From JBICHN01 sp043101845 (GTDB lineage Bacteria > Planctomycetota > Phycisphaerae > Phycisphaerales > UBA5793), in the NCBI GenBank assembly GCA_043101845.1, contig JBICHN010000004.1, positions 382,618 through 446,617 on the forward strand: a stretch of DNA of 64,000 nt, read 5' to 3'. This document shows, piece by piece, positions 1 through 8,627 of the stretch. Each line of letters opens with the position of its first letter. The stretch's first letter is position 1. Both the position numbers and the translations under genes were made by a program. The notes under the pieces are model-generated. The model saw nothing but the letters and a program-made list of their open reading frames with translations. It made no database searches and was not told the origin of the DNA.

Positions 1-555
1 TTCGAATTGCGCTACGAGGTCCCGAAGCCGACCTGGCACGGGCACGACCAGGTCTTCTACCGCCTCGCGGAGGCCGAGCCGCCGCTCCTTCTCGACCTCG
101 TCGTCATGTCGACTGACGCGGAAAACCGTTTCCTCGAGCCGGAGCGACACGGACGACCCGTGGTCCTGCTCGATCGCGATGCATTCGTCCGCCCGGCGCC
201 GCTCGACCGCGAAGATATCGACCGGCGGCGACGCGAGCGCGTCGAAGCCATCCGCGTGCGGTTCCCCATGTTCCAACCGCTTGTCGAGCGCTCAATTGAA
301 CGCGGCCGCCTCGTCGAGGCGGCCTATTTCTACGAGTCGCTCACATTGCGTCCGCTCGTCGACCTTCTTCGCGCGATCCATTGTCCGGACCGCTTCGACT
401 TCGGCATGCGGTACCTCGAGCGCGATCTTCCGCGTGAGGTCTATGAGCAGATCGAGCGCCTGTGTTTCTATTCGAGCGGCGCCGAACTTGCGGAGCGACG
501 CCGGGACGCGGACCGGATGTTCGCGCGTGCGCTCGCGGTCTGGTCGCGAGATTGA
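1..555 (+). CDS. Hypothetical protein, 5' end outside the window
   Basis: The frame is open from base 1 and stops at 553-555, so the start lies upstream; the TTG at 7 is probably internal. About 184 residues are visible. They begin with FELRYEVPKPTWHGHDQ, carry a run of Leu/Val strands (PPLLLDLVV), and continue into a helical region ending ALAVWSRD. The beta-strand start followed by a helical tail is compatible with the C-terminal part of a nucleotidyltransferase-type protein, but I see no diagnostic motif and assign no function. Codon use matches the neighbouring genes. It converges on the tRNA-Ser pair, which is read from the other strand and begins 9 bases after its stop. Confidence 0.6.
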   Translation, partial: FELRYEVPKPTWHGHDQVFYRLAEAEPPLLLDLVVMSTDAENRFLEPERHGRPVVLLDRDAFVRPAPLDREDIDRRRRERVEAIRVRFPMFQPLVERSIERGRLVEAAYFYESLTLRPLVDLLRAIHCPDRFDFGMRYLERDLPREVYEQIERLCFYSSGAELAERRRDADRMFARALAVWSRD

Positions 556-563
556 TCGGTAAC

Positions 564-649
564 GGTGAGGGTGGGATTCGAACCCACGGAACCCTGACGG
601 GTTCACCGGTTTTCAAGACCGGTCCATTCAGCCGCTCTGGCGCCTCACC
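564..649 (-). tRNA. tRNA-Ser(TGA), copy with C8
   Basis: The reverse complement folds as an 86-nt class II tRNA: acceptor GGTGAGG pairing with CCTCACC, anticodon loop CTTGAAA (anticodon TGA), a long variable arm and a TTCGAAT T-loop. CCA is not encoded. It is identical to the copy at 677-762 except at base 642 (G here, A at 755). That base is tRNA position 8, so this copy has C8 instead of the nearly invariant U8. It may fold or be modified poorly and could be decaying. Confidence 0.9.
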
Positions 650-676
650 TCTCGGCGCGGCGGCGATTGTCGTAAC

Positions 677-762
677 GGTGAGGGTGGGATTCGAACCCAC
701 GGAACCCTGACGGGTTCACCGGTTTTCAAGACCGGTCCATTCAGCCGCTCTGGCACCTCACC
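677..762 (-). tRNA. tRNA-Ser(TGA)
   Basis: This is an 86-nt class II tRNA on the minus strand with anticodon TGA, a long variable arm, a canonical U8 and no encoded CCA. It lies 27 bp upstream, in the direction of transcription, of the second copy. Its first five bases overlap the stop region of the tautomerase gene on the same strand, so both tRNAs and that gene are probably cut from one transcript. Confidence 0.95.
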
Positions 763-958
763 TCTGTCTCCTCTTCCACTCGTCCGTCAGCAACCCTTCG
801 AACCCCCAGTTCGCCTCATCGACTTCGTCGATGACGATGTGGATGTGCTCGGGCTTCTTCCCGAGTGTGCGAACGAGCGATTCGGTCACTTCGCGGACGA
901 GCGTCGCCTTCTGGTCCCGCGTGGCGCCCGTGGTGATTTGAATGTTCACATATGGCAT
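758..958 (-). CDS. 4-oxalocrotonate tautomerase family enzyme
   Basis: The 66-residue protein has the short length of single-domain tautomerases. The start MPYVNIQITTGATRDQK gives Pro2, which becomes the N-terminal catalytic proline after Met removal. The HIHIVIDEVDEANWGF segment is the usual second strand of the beta-alpha-beta unit. Family members use the N-terminal proline as a general base on 2-hydroxydienoates or related keto-enol substrates; the actual substrate here is unknown. The TGA stop at 758-760 falls inside the acceptor stem of the downstream tRNA-Ser, so the gene is likely transcribed with the tRNA pair. Confidence 0.9.
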   Translation of the reverse strand: MPYVNIQITTGATRDQKATLVREVTESLVRTLGKKPEHIHIVIDEVDEANWGFEGLLTDEWKRRQR

Positions 959-992
959 CCGGCGCCCCTGTTCGCGTGACGACGACGAAACC

Positions 993-1568
993 TTATGCGC
1001 CGCTTCGCCGAAACGCCGCCCCGCGTGGGGAAAGTCGATACCCGACGCCCAGGCTTTCGGTCAGTCCGAGTTCCTTGAGCTTGCGCACCTGCCGCTTGAG
1101 CCAGGCCTTTTCGAAGCCGAGTCGCTTCGCCATCGCTCCGGCCGGCGTCGCCGGTTCGTTCGCGAGGAGTTCGAGCGTCGCCCGGGTCCACGGTCCGGCG
1201 GTCGAGGTTTCGTCGAAGCGGTCGAGACGGGATGCGATCGCCCGAACTTCGTTCGCCGAGAGTCTGGCGCGGCGGCGGAGCTCGATCCGCGGATCCTCGC
1301 CCCCGAGCTCAAATTCGATTCGATAGAGCGCGCCTTCGTGCCGTCGAAGCTCCTCGATGAGGTCATCGCGTGACGCGTATCCCGCCCGCGTGGCGTCGCG
1401 GGGTGTGATCGATTTGAGCGTGGCGCGTTCGACGCGGTCGATCCGCAAGACTCCGACGGGAGTTCGAAGTTCCCCTCCCGATCGCACGGATGGCCGTTTC
1501 CACCGTCGGAATGCGAGCGATACTTCGCCGGCGGCGATGGCTTCGAGCGCAGGTCGCTTGAAGAGCAT
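993..1568 (-). CDS. ASCH-domain protein with C-terminal winged helix
   Basis: The 191-residue protein starts MLFKRPALEAIAAGE, the typical opening of ASCH domains (FKR.. then a conserved strand VSLAFRRWKRP), a PUA-like RNA- or modified-base-binding fold. Residues from about 115 to the end (LELLANEPATPAGAMAKRLG, then WLKRQVRKLKELGL) look like a small winged helix. The combination suggests nucleic-acid binding and regulation; the ligand cannot be read from sequence. The ATG at 1568 was chosen because it overlaps the stop of the upstream reductase gene as TGATG, implying translational coupling; an in-frame start further upstream at 1637 would overlap that gene extensively. Confidence 0.75.
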   Translation of the reverse strand: MLFKRPALEAIAAGEVSLAFRRWKRPSVRSGGELRTPVGVLRIDRVERATLKSITPRDATRAGYASRDDLIEELRRHEGALYRIEFELGGEDPRIELRRRARLSANEVRAIASRLDRFDETSTAGPWTRATLELLANEPATPAGAMAKRLGFEKAWLKRQVRKLKELGLTESLGVGYRLSPRGAAFRRSGA

Positions 1569-2503
1569 CAGGACACCTCCGAGCCGCGGAGTTCGTCCCG
1601 CCACGCCGTAAGCCCTGCGCGAACACCGCGCGGACACGAGTCGAGTCGCGCGCGCGCCAATGTCGTGTCGAGCGACAGATCGGCGGGTCGCGGGGGAGAC
1701 AACGGCAGATCACGCTGTCTCGCGCGATCGATCCAGCTGGTCCCGAGTTCGAAGATCTCGGCGAGCGCCACGCCGAAGTTGAATCGGGAAACGCGCTCCG
1801 GACCGGCGAGGTGAAGGATGTCCGGCCACTCCTCCGGGGAGGTCCGGATGATCTCCGCGAAACACGACGCGAAGTCATCGACCAGGATCGGTGAACGGTA
1901 CTCGTCAATGAAGAGTCGAGCCCGTTCGCAGCGCTCATGGATTCGGAGAAGTTGCTCGCTCGCCGATCGTGTCGTGGTCGGACTCGTGCCGTAGACAAGC
2001 GGGAGCCGGACGATGATCGCCGGGCGCCCCGATTCACGGGCCTCGAGCACCAGGCGCTCGGCGTCGTGCTTCGTGCGTCCATATTCGTGAAGCGGACTCG
2101 GTTTGTCGGTTTCGCGATACCCGCCTCGCGTTCCGTCGAAGACCTGATCCGTCGACACATGGATGAGCCGCGCGTCAACGGACGCCGCGGCGTCGATCAC
2201 CCGTCGGGTCCCGTCGACATTGACGGCTCGCGCTTGGGCCGGGGCGCGCTCGCAGGCGGCGAGGTCGGCCACCGCGGCGGCGTGCACTATGAGGTCCGGC
2301 TTCACCGAACGAACGACTTCGTGCAGGCCTCCGTCGTCGCGACTCAGATCGGCCGAATTCCAGACGAGTCGATCAGAGCTTGGCGGTCGAGTACGGCTTG
2401 CTCCGCTAACCTGTAACCCGTCCTCCGCCGACAGTCGCGCGGCGAGGCGGGATCCGATGAATCCACTGACGCCGGTAATGAGAATCGACTCCATCGCGCC
2501 CAT
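1568..2503 (-). CDS. dTDP-4-dehydrorhamnose reductase-like (RmlD) SDR
   Basis: The protein is an extended short-chain dehydrogenase of about 311 residues. ILITGVSGFIGSRLA is the GxxGxxG NAD(P) site at the N-terminus, VHAAAVADLAACERAP follows the second strand, HVSTDQVFDG carries the active-site Ser/Thr, and YGRTKHDAE is the YxxxK catalytic pair. This matches RmlD-type sugar-nucleotide reductases and their MAT2B-like relatives. No other rhamnose-pathway gene is nearby, so the substrate is uncertain. Two ATG codons, at 2503 and 2494, are possible; neither has a strong ribosome site. It is coupled to the downstream ASCH gene and follows the flavoprotein gene by 22 bp, so the three probably form one operon. 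Confidence 0.85.
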   Translation of the reverse strand: MGAMESILITGVSGFIGSRLAARLSAEDGLQVSGASRTRPPSSDRLVWNSADLSRDDGGLHEVVRSVKPDLIVHAAAVADLAACERAPAQARAVNVDGTRRVIDAAASVDARLIHVSTDQVFDGTRGGYRETDKPSPLHEYGRTKHDAERLVLEARESGRPAIIVRLPLVYGTSPTTTRSASEQLLRIHERCERARLFIDEYRSPILVDDFASCFAEIIRTSPEEWPDILHLAGPERVSRFNFGVALAEIFELGTSWIDRARQRDLPLSPPRPADLSLDTTLARARLDSCPRGVRAGLTAWRDELRGSEVS

Positions 2504-2525
2504 CGTACCGCACGACACCCGTTTC

Positions 2526-3716
2526 TCACGGCGCGCCGAATCGTTTGAGCGAGAGAAACTCGATCGGAAGTCGTGAGTGACCATGGATGACGAGGTCGGC
2601 CAGCGCCTCGCCGAGGACGGGCATGAACTTGAAGCCGTGGCCGCTCAACCCGGCGCCGAGGTACACCCGTCCGTCTGCATGGTCGGGATGCGGGCCGAGA
2701 ATGAAGTGGCTATCCGGCGTGTTCGTGTACATACACACGGTGGAGTCAACGAGCGGTCCGGCGGCGCTGGGAAGATAGTCAGAGATAGCGCGCTCCCAAT
2801 GCGCCTCGTCGTCCGACCGGAGTTCGCGCTCCATCGTGTTCGGGTCGGCGGCGACGCCTGGCGCATGCAACGCGAGTTTCAATCCCGGCTGATCCGCGGT
2901 CATGGGAACGCCATAGTGGATTTCGCTCGTATCCGGCCGCTCAAGTCCCCAGACCGGAAAGCGACCGCGTTGAAACGCCGTCAGATTGATGGGATCCACC
3001 CACACTACGGTCTGTCGCGTGACAGTCAGTCTCGCGTGCCGGTCGCCGAGCAGACGCCCGGCCCAGGCGCCGGGACAGAGGACGATCTGTTCGGCGCGAT
3101 AGGTCGAGTTCGAAGTTCGGACCTGTACGCCGTCGGACGCGTCGACCGTCCAGTGCTCGACGCGCTCGCGCTCACGAATCATGGCCCCGTTCTCTCTCGC
3201 CACCCGGGCAGCCGCTTCGATCGCGCGTTCGGCGTACACCATCCCGGCGGTGGGCTCCCAGAACCCTTCGAAGTCGTCCGGAATCGTGAACTGGGGGAAC
3301 CGACTCCTCACTTCGTGTGCGCTCCAGCGTTCGAACGCGAGACCATGCGACTCCGCCGCGCGAGTTGAGCCGTGAACGAGGTCACCGTCCGGTCGACCAA
3401 GATAGAGGCCTCCGCAGAGGTCGAGTAAGTCGGCGCCGGCGGCGGACTCGAGAGCGCGCCACGATTCGATCGCTTCGAGGAGAAGCGGCATGTAACTCGG
3501 ATGCTCGAAATAACAGGCTCGAAAGACGCGGGAATGACCGTGGTGGCTCGATCGTGCGTTCGGGACTGACGCCGCGTCGATCCCCAGAACGCGCCGACCA
3601 CGGCGGGCGAGTGACGCCACCGTCGCGGCGCCGACGGTTCCGACGCCGACCACGATGCAGTCGAATTGCCGCTCGGATCGCCTCACCACGCGGTCGAGTG
3701 TAGCGAACGGCGCCAT
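2526..3716 (-). CDS. Sarcosine oxidase / N-methyltryptophan oxidase family flavoprotein
   Basis: The 396-residue length equals that of monomeric sarcosine oxidases. FDCIVVGVGTVGAATVASLA is the Rossmann FAD site, SSHHGHSRVFRACYFEHP contains the conserved HGxSR segment that contacts flavin, and STVCMYTNTPDSHFILGPH holds the cysteine that in this family carries covalent 8-alpha-S-cysteinyl FAD. The end, GAGLSGHGFKFMPVLGEAL, is the second flavin-contacting motif. The family oxidises N-methyl amino acids to the amine, formaldehyde and H2O2. It is the first gene of the leftward operon and is divergent from the M28 peptidase across 57 bp that must hold both promoters. Confidence 0.9.
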   Translation of the reverse strand: MAPFATLDRVVRRSERQFDCIVVGVGTVGAATVASLARRGRRVLGIDAASVPNARSSHHGHSRVFRACYFEHPSYMPLLLEAIESWRALESAAGADLLDLCGGLYLGRPDGDLVHGSTRAAESHGLAFERWSAHEVRSRFPQFTIPDDFEGFWEPTAGMVYAERAIEAAARVARENGAMIRERERVEHWTVDASDGVQVRTSNSTYRAEQIVLCPGAWAGRLLGDRHARLTVTRQTVVWVDPINLTAFQRGRFPVWGLERPDTSEIHYGVPMTADQPGLKLALHAPGVAADPNTMERELRSDDEAHWERAISDYLPSAAGPLVDSTVCMYTNTPDSHFILGPHPDHADGRVYLGAGLSGHGFKFMPVLGEALADLVIHGHSRLPIEFLSLKRFGAP

Positions 3717-3773
3717 CGCTCGATAGCCTCACGCGGCGCCCGACTCGCCGTTCAGATTGAACCCGGAGGCACG

Positions 3774-5963
3774 ATGCTCGACTTGATCCCGCTCACCGTT
3801 GGTCTGCTCGCGACGGCGTCGACCGTGATCGTCGAACCGATCGCAGATGACGAATCGATTCGCCTGACCACCTCGTCCGACCGCGCGGCTCAACTTGAGT
3901 ACGAGCAGGCCTTGCGCGCGGAGGTGTCGAACGATGAACTCCGTCGCTGGCACGATCTCATCGCCAGCGAGCCGCACATCGCGGGGACTGAAGGCGATCG
4001 TCGGAACACCGAACGAATCGCCGCGGCGTTTCACGCCATGGATCTCGAGGTCGAAGTTCAGGAACTGTGGGTCTACCTGCCGCGTCCGATTGACGCCGAG
4101 GTGCGCATCGAATCTCCTCGCGCGATGTCGCTTCCACTTGTCGAGTATCCCGTCGCCGAAGACCCCGACACGGGGCACGCCGGCTTGACGATCGGATGGA
4201 ACGCCTACAGCGGTTCGGGCGTCGCGACGGGAGAAATCGTGTACGCCAACTACGGCACAAAGGACGATTTCGAACTGCTCGGCGAGTTGGGCGTCTCGTG
4301 CGAAGGGAAGATCGTGCTCGCGCGTTACGGGGGAAACTACCGCGGCTACAAGGCGAAGTTCGCCGAGGAAGCCGGCGCGATCGGGTTACTTATCTTCACC
4401 GACCCGGCCGAGGCCGGTCGCGCCGGCCTCGCGTATCCGATGGGCGGGTACGCAAACCCGTCTTCCATCCAGCGCGGCTCGATTCTGACGCTGCCCTGGA
4501 CCGGAGACCCGCTCACGCCATTCGAGCCGGCGACATTGAATGCGGACCGACTCGATCCGGAGGAGGCGCCGCTCCCGCGCATTCCCGTGCAACCGATCGG
4601 CTGGGCCGCGGCCGAAGAAATCATGTCGCGCATGACTGGCGACGAAGTGATCGAGCCGTGGCGGGGCGGACTCGAGTCGGTGTATCGACTCACGGGCGGC
4701 CCGGAGTTGCGCGTGACCGTTCGCGTCGAACAGGAGCGGGCCATCCGCCGCGTCTGGAATGTGCTCGGAACCCTTCCGGGGAAGACCGAGCCCGAGCGTC
4801 TCGTTCTCGTCGGGAGTCATCACGACGCCTGGAACTTCGGCGCGTCCGATCCGACGGCCGGGACCATTGTGACGCTGGAGATGGCTCGCGCGTTCAGCGC
4901 GCTGGCGCGCCGCGGCGAGCGGCCCGATCGGTCGCTCGTCTTCGCGACTTGGGACGCCGAGGAGTTCGGCATCATTGGTTCGAGTGAATGGGTCGAAGCG
5001 AATCGCGCGCGGCTCTTTGAGCACGGCGTCGCCTACCTCAATCTCGACATGAGCGCCATGGGTCCTCGCTTCGGACCGTCCGCCGCCCCGGCGCTGCAGA
5101 CCCTGGTGATCGACGCGAGCCGCTATACCCGGGCGCCGACGATCGACGCCGCCGCCGATTCGTCGAATCGAACGGTCTTCGACGAGTGGAGTGAGCGATC
5201 GAGCGCCGCGAGCGCTGCGGAGAAGCCGCGCGTGGGCGCGCTCGGCGGTGGATCGGACCATGTCGGGTTCTACTGCCACGCCGGCGTACCTTCAATGTCC
5301 TTCGGCGCCGGTGGCGCGGCTGGCACGGCGTACCACTCGAACTACGACACGCGGCACTGGTACCGACTCGCGGTGGGCGATGACTACGAGTCGGCGCGAA
5401 TGCTCGCGCAGATCGGAGTGACGAGTCTCGCGCGGCTCGCCCGGAGCACGGCGCTGCCGTATGACGCCCGGCGCTATGCGACCGAATCACGAGCGCAATG
5501 GAACGATCTCGAGCGCCGTTTCGGCGCGTCGCGACTCGACCGCTGGCGCGAGCGTGGTTCGCTTTCCTCCGACGCCACCACGAGCATCACGGAAGGGATC
5601 GACCGGCTCGAGCGTCAAGCGTCGATGACGATGTCGCATCTGGTTGAAGCTCTCGATTCGGATGCGCTCGACGCGTCCACCATCGGTCAGATCAACGAGA
5701 TACTCATCGGACTCGAGCGCGAATGGATGGATGACGCGGGCATTCCCGGCCGGCCCTGGTTCCGTCATCTCTATGCGGCGCCTGACGAGACATCGGGATA
5801 TGCGGCGTGGCTGCTTCCGGGACTTCGTCACGCGCTCGAGCACGACGATCCTGCGGAGTTTCACGCAGAATCGCAGCGACTTTCCGCGATCTTCGACGCG
5901 TTGACGGCGCGGCTCGGCGAGATTGATGATTTGGTCCACGCGCAATCGACCACGAGCCCTTGA
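3774..5963 (+). CDS. Exported M28 zinc peptidase, glutamate carboxypeptidase II-like
   Basis: The 729-residue protein starts at ATG 3774 with GGAGG just upstream, giving a signal peptide (MLDLIPLTVGLLATASTVIV). Next come a PA-like insert, then the co-catalytic zinc site: GSHHDAWNFGASDPT, WDAEEFGIIGSSEW and the late YHSNYDT histidine motif. A C-terminal helical part resembles the transferrin-receptor dimerisation domain. Length and order match glutamate carboxypeptidase II (NAALADase-like) enzymes, which trim acidic or other residues from peptides outside the cytoplasm. An in-frame ATG at 3666 would overlap the divergent flavoprotein gene, so it was rejected. Confidence 0.92.
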   Translation: MLDLIPLTVGLLATASTVIVEPIADDESIRLTTSSDRAAQLEYEQALRAEVSNDELRRWHDLIASEPHIAGTEGDRRNTERIAAAFHAMDLEVEVQELWVYLPRPIDAEVRIESPRAMSLPLVEYPVAEDPDTGHAGLTIGWNAYSGSGVATGEIVYANYGTKDDFELLGELGVSCEGKIVLARYGGNYRGYKAKFAEEAGAIGLLIFTDPAEAGRAGLAYPMGGYANPSSIQRGSILTLPWTGDPLTPFEPATLNADRLDPEEAPLPRIPVQPIGWAAAEEIMSRMTGDEVIEPWRGGLESVYRLTGGPELRVTVRVEQERAIRRVWNVLGTLPGKTEPERLVLVGSHHDAWNFGASDPTAGTIVTLEMARAFSALARRGERPDRSLVFATWDAEEFGIIGSSEWVEANRARLFEHGVAYLNLDMSAMGPRFGPSAAPALQTLVIDASRYTRAPTIDAAADSSNRTVFDEWSERSSAASAAEKPRVGALGGGSDHVGFYCHAGVPSMSFGAGGAAGTAYHSNYDTRHWYRLAVGDDYESARMLAQIGVTSLARLARSTALPYDARRYATESRAQWNDLERRFGASRLDRWRERGSLSSDATTSITEGIDRLERQASMTMSHLVEALDSDALDASTIGQINEILIGLEREWMDDAGIPGRPWFRHLYAAPDETSGYAAWLLPGLRHALEHDDPAEFHAESQRLSAIFDALTARLGEIDDLVHAQSTTSP

Positions 5964-5994
5964 GTCGACCGCCGAGCGCTCACGAAAAGGAAAA

Positions 5995-6020
5995 GGGGCG
6001 GCTTTCGAAGAAGCCGCCCC
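5995..6020 (-). terminator. Intrinsic terminator of the LVIVD gene
   Basis: A perfect 10-bp stem, GGGGCGGCTT (5995-6004) with AAGCCGCCCC (6011-6020), has a 6-nt loop. Read on the minus strand it is followed by CCTTTTCCTTTT, so it should terminate the leftward LVIVD transcript, whose stop is 30 bp away. It sits between convergent genes and may also slow the rightward M28 transcript. Confidence 0.85.
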
Positions 6021-6049
6021 TCGGGTATGTATATTCGAACTCTCTTGAA

Positions 6050-8332
6050 TCAGTTGATCTGTTCGACGAGAAGGTTCGTGACGCGATTCGGCTCCGCCGC
6101 CTGCAGCCAGATGAGTCGCGGCGTGCCGATGTTCGGAACTCGACGCTCGATTGACGCTTCACCGTCGTTGTTCGCCACGGCCGTTCCGCCGAGCTGCGCT
6201 CTATCGAGATCGAGCACCACATTGAGGGATGGCACGAAGCTCGATCCCTTTCCGCGCAGGCTGTACGCGAAATACACCGTCTCACGCGGCGTCGCGCCTG
6301 TGACATAGAGGTTGGCGTCGCGATTCGCGAACAGGGGATCGGCGGTGAGCAGGAATGGATCGCCGCATTCGGGCTCGATCACGGAGAACGCGTCGAGGCC
6401 GGCTTCCGTGACCGAGTTGTTCGGACGGTCCGAGGCCGAGAATCGCATGCGCATCGTATTCGTCGGCGTGATGTAATCGCCGACGCGATACTGCTTCAAC
6501 TCCCAGCCGTTCGTCGCGGTGATCGTCTCCACCGTGACCCAACTCGACCCGTCATCATTCGAGAGTTCGACCTCGAGTTCGTCATCGCCGTCATCGCTGG
6601 TGAACCACAGCGCAGCGCGGATGAAGGCGTTCTCGGTTTCAACCGCGAAAGTCGGAGATTCGACTTCGGTCGGCCCGCCGTCGAGATCCTCATCTGGCCC
6701 GAGTCCGGTGACATAGCAGCGGCCGGAGCCGTCGAAATCGGAAGGAGGATCGCCCCGGCCGCCACTGTTCCCGACGGGAACACCGCGCTCCCAGGCGCCG
6801 TCGCTGACATTCGAGTTGCGAACGGTCCAGCCCTGATTCGTCTCGAAATCATCCTCGAAAAGCGAATTGAGACCGAAGGCCGAAATGACGCTCCAGCTGT
6901 CGATCGGCGCCGTCGAGGGGCTCGTGAAGAGTCGCGCGTCCGTCGACTCCGCGGAGACATAGTACCGCAGGGCATCTCCGCACTCGGACGGTGGGAACGC
7001 CGCCTCGAAGAGACCTCCACCGATGTCGGTGAACGGAATCTCGACGAACCCGGTTCCGTTGTCGACATGGAGCGTCGCCGAGCCGCTCTGGTAGGACGCG
7101 TCGCGCTCGACGATTTCGATCTGAAGCAAGGCGCCGCCGCTGGGGCTGATGACCTCGGGACGACCGAGTGGATAGTTGATCGTGAGTCCCGAGACCGCCG
7201 CGCTCGCGTCGACCACGAAGAGGCCGCGGCTGAGATCGCTGATGATGACCTTGCCGCTCTCGAAGTACGGGTAGCAGCTCCACGCGCCGTCGAAACCGGC
7301 GCCGTTGCTGCTCGGATATGTATCAAAGAAGCCGACTTCGAAGGCGTCGAGGGCGTTCGAGGCGTCGAAGATGCGCAGGCCGCTCGTGTAGTTCGCCTCG
7401 TACACGAAGAAGTTCTTCACATACAGGTTGTGATCCGTCGACGGGAGCCCGGAGGTGAAGGTCGTCGCGAGGAACGGGTTCTCCAGATCAGAAACATCGA
7501 ACACGAGCGTGCGCGTCGTCAGCGCGGTGCCGCTGAGTTCATCAAGTTCGTCGTTCACGAAGAGGTACTGCTGGTCGTCGCTCAACCAGCACTGGTGGCA
7601 GTACTGCAGGCCCGGATACGTACGGGCCGAGAGCAGGAGCATGTTCGACTTGTCCGTCACATCCCAGATCTGGACGCCGGAGGTCCCGTTCGCGCAGAAG
7701 GCGATCTCGCGTCCGTCGTACGGACCCTCGGTATAGGTGTAGACCTGGGCGTCATGGCAATACGGACTCCCGCGCATCTGACCGGCGAGCACCGGGTTCG
7801 TCGGGTCGCCGTTGAGATCGAACGCGACCGGCGCCCCTCCGTTGATGTTGGCGCCGACGAGGTAGAGGTATCCGCTCTCCTCGTTGATGACCACATTGTG
7901 CGAGGTGCGCACGCTGTTCCCGGTGAAACGACGGACGAGCGTGGCGACGCCGTTGTCGACATTGCTCAGATCGATGATGTCGATTCCGCCTCCGCCTTCA
8001 TTGACTGCGTAGGCGTAGTCGCCGAATACCTTGATGTCGCCCCACAGGCTGTCCGTGTGTGGAATCGTGTTCAGCACGACCGGGTTCGCCGGATCCGTCA
8101 CTTCGACCACCGCGACGGCGTTTGACAACCCCATCAGCGCGTATTCGCGACCGGACGCCGAGGTGTACCCCCAGCAGTCGTTCCCGTTCGCGGCGCCGGT
8201 GCCGAATTGGGAGAGCGTGACCTGCGAACTCAGATCCACATTGAGGAACGAATACTGGCCCGAAACCGGGGCCGCCATCAGACTCACCGCGGTCACCACG
8301 CCGCTGAGAGTGAGCATCAGATTCCGCAGCAT
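6050..8332 (-). CDS. Exported LVIVD / choice-of-anchor-B beta-propeller protein
   Basis: The 760-residue protein starts at ATG 8332, preceded by AGGAGAAGGG, and has a signal peptide (MLRNLMLTLSGVVTAVSLMA then SGQ). Residues about 30-390 are repeated LVIVD-type blades, e.g. AVAVVEVTDPANPVVLNTI, DIIDLSNVD, VQIWDVTDKSNMLLL and LRIFDASN. A jelly-roll-like segment follows (WTVRNSNVSDGAWERGVPVG). The last ~95 residues form a module shared with the next four exported proteins (VYFAYSLRGKGSSFVPSLNV, then GEASIERRVPN, IWLQA). Such proteins are extracellular or surface-held; enzyme activity is not expected. The gene has its own intrinsic terminator. Confidence 0.88.
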   Translation of the reverse strand: MLRNLMLTLSGVVTAVSLMAAPVSGQYSFLNVDLSSQVTLSQFGTGAANGNDCWGYTSASGREYALMGLSNAVAVVEVTDPANPVVLNTIPHTDSLWGDIKVFGDYAYAVNEGGGGIDIIDLSNVDNGVATLVRRFTGNSVRTSHNVVINEESGYLYLVGANINGGAPVAFDLNGDPTNPVLAGQMRGSPYCHDAQVYTYTEGPYDGREIAFCANGTSGVQIWDVTDKSNMLLLSARTYPGLQYCHQCWLSDDQQYLFVNDELDELSGTALTTRTLVFDVSDLENPFLATTFTSGLPSTDHNLYVKNFFVYEANYTSGLRIFDASNALDAFEVGFFDTYPSSNGAGFDGAWSCYPYFESGKVIISDLSRGLFVVDASAAVSGLTINYPLGRPEVISPSGGALLQIEIVERDASYQSGSATLHVDNGTGFVEIPFTDIGGGLFEAAFPPSECGDALRYYVSAESTDARLFTSPSTAPIDSWSVISAFGLNSLFEDDFETNQGWTVRNSNVSDGAWERGVPVGNSGGRGDPPSDFDGSGRCYVTGLGPDEDLDGGPTEVESPTFAVETENAFIRAALWFTSDDGDDELEVELSNDDGSSWVTVETITATNGWELKQYRVGDYITPTNTMRMRFSASDRPNNSVTEAGLDAFSVIEPECGDPFLLTADPLFANRDANLYVTGATPRETVYFAYSLRGKGSSFVPSLNVVLDLDRAQLGGTAVANNDGEASIERRVPNIGTPRLIWLQAAEPNRVTNLLVEQIN

Positions 8333-8627
8333 GAGTACACCCTTCTCCTGGGGTTCGAACGAATCCACACCTTGCGTCGTATGATGAGCGCCACGGTGGG
8401 AACGACGCATTACCGGTCGTTCCGGACGCCCTCCGGCTGGCATAACCCCGTCCGGCGTCAATTCATTCCCGGTTTGGGAATTGCCCGGGGTCGCCGAGCG
8501 TTCATGGTAGCATAACTGGTCCGGTATCAGGGCGGTTGTTCCCGTGATTCGCAAACGGTCCCCGCCCAAGCCCGCATACCGATCGACGGGAACAAATCGG
8601 AACAGACGACCGTTCTTCAGGGGAGTC
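8333..8627. promoter_or_regulatory. Divergent promoter region with several inverted repeats
   Basis: These 295 bp separate two divergently transcribed exported-protein genes and contain no gene. I see three palindromic elements: GGAACGAC (8399-8406) with GTCGTTCC (8416-8423), ATTCCC-N5-GGGAAT near 8464-8480, and TTGTTCCCGT (8536-8545) with ACGGGAACAA (8586-8595). All contain a GGGAA/GGAAC core, suggesting one regulator binding several sites. No convincing -35/-10 pair was identified by eye. Confidence 0.5.

Noticed and set aside
7067..8125. 352-codon plus-strand frame opposite the LVIVD gene
   Set aside because: It mirrors the codon bias of the minus-strand gene, has no family motif, and the opposite frame has signal peptide, repeats and ribosome site.
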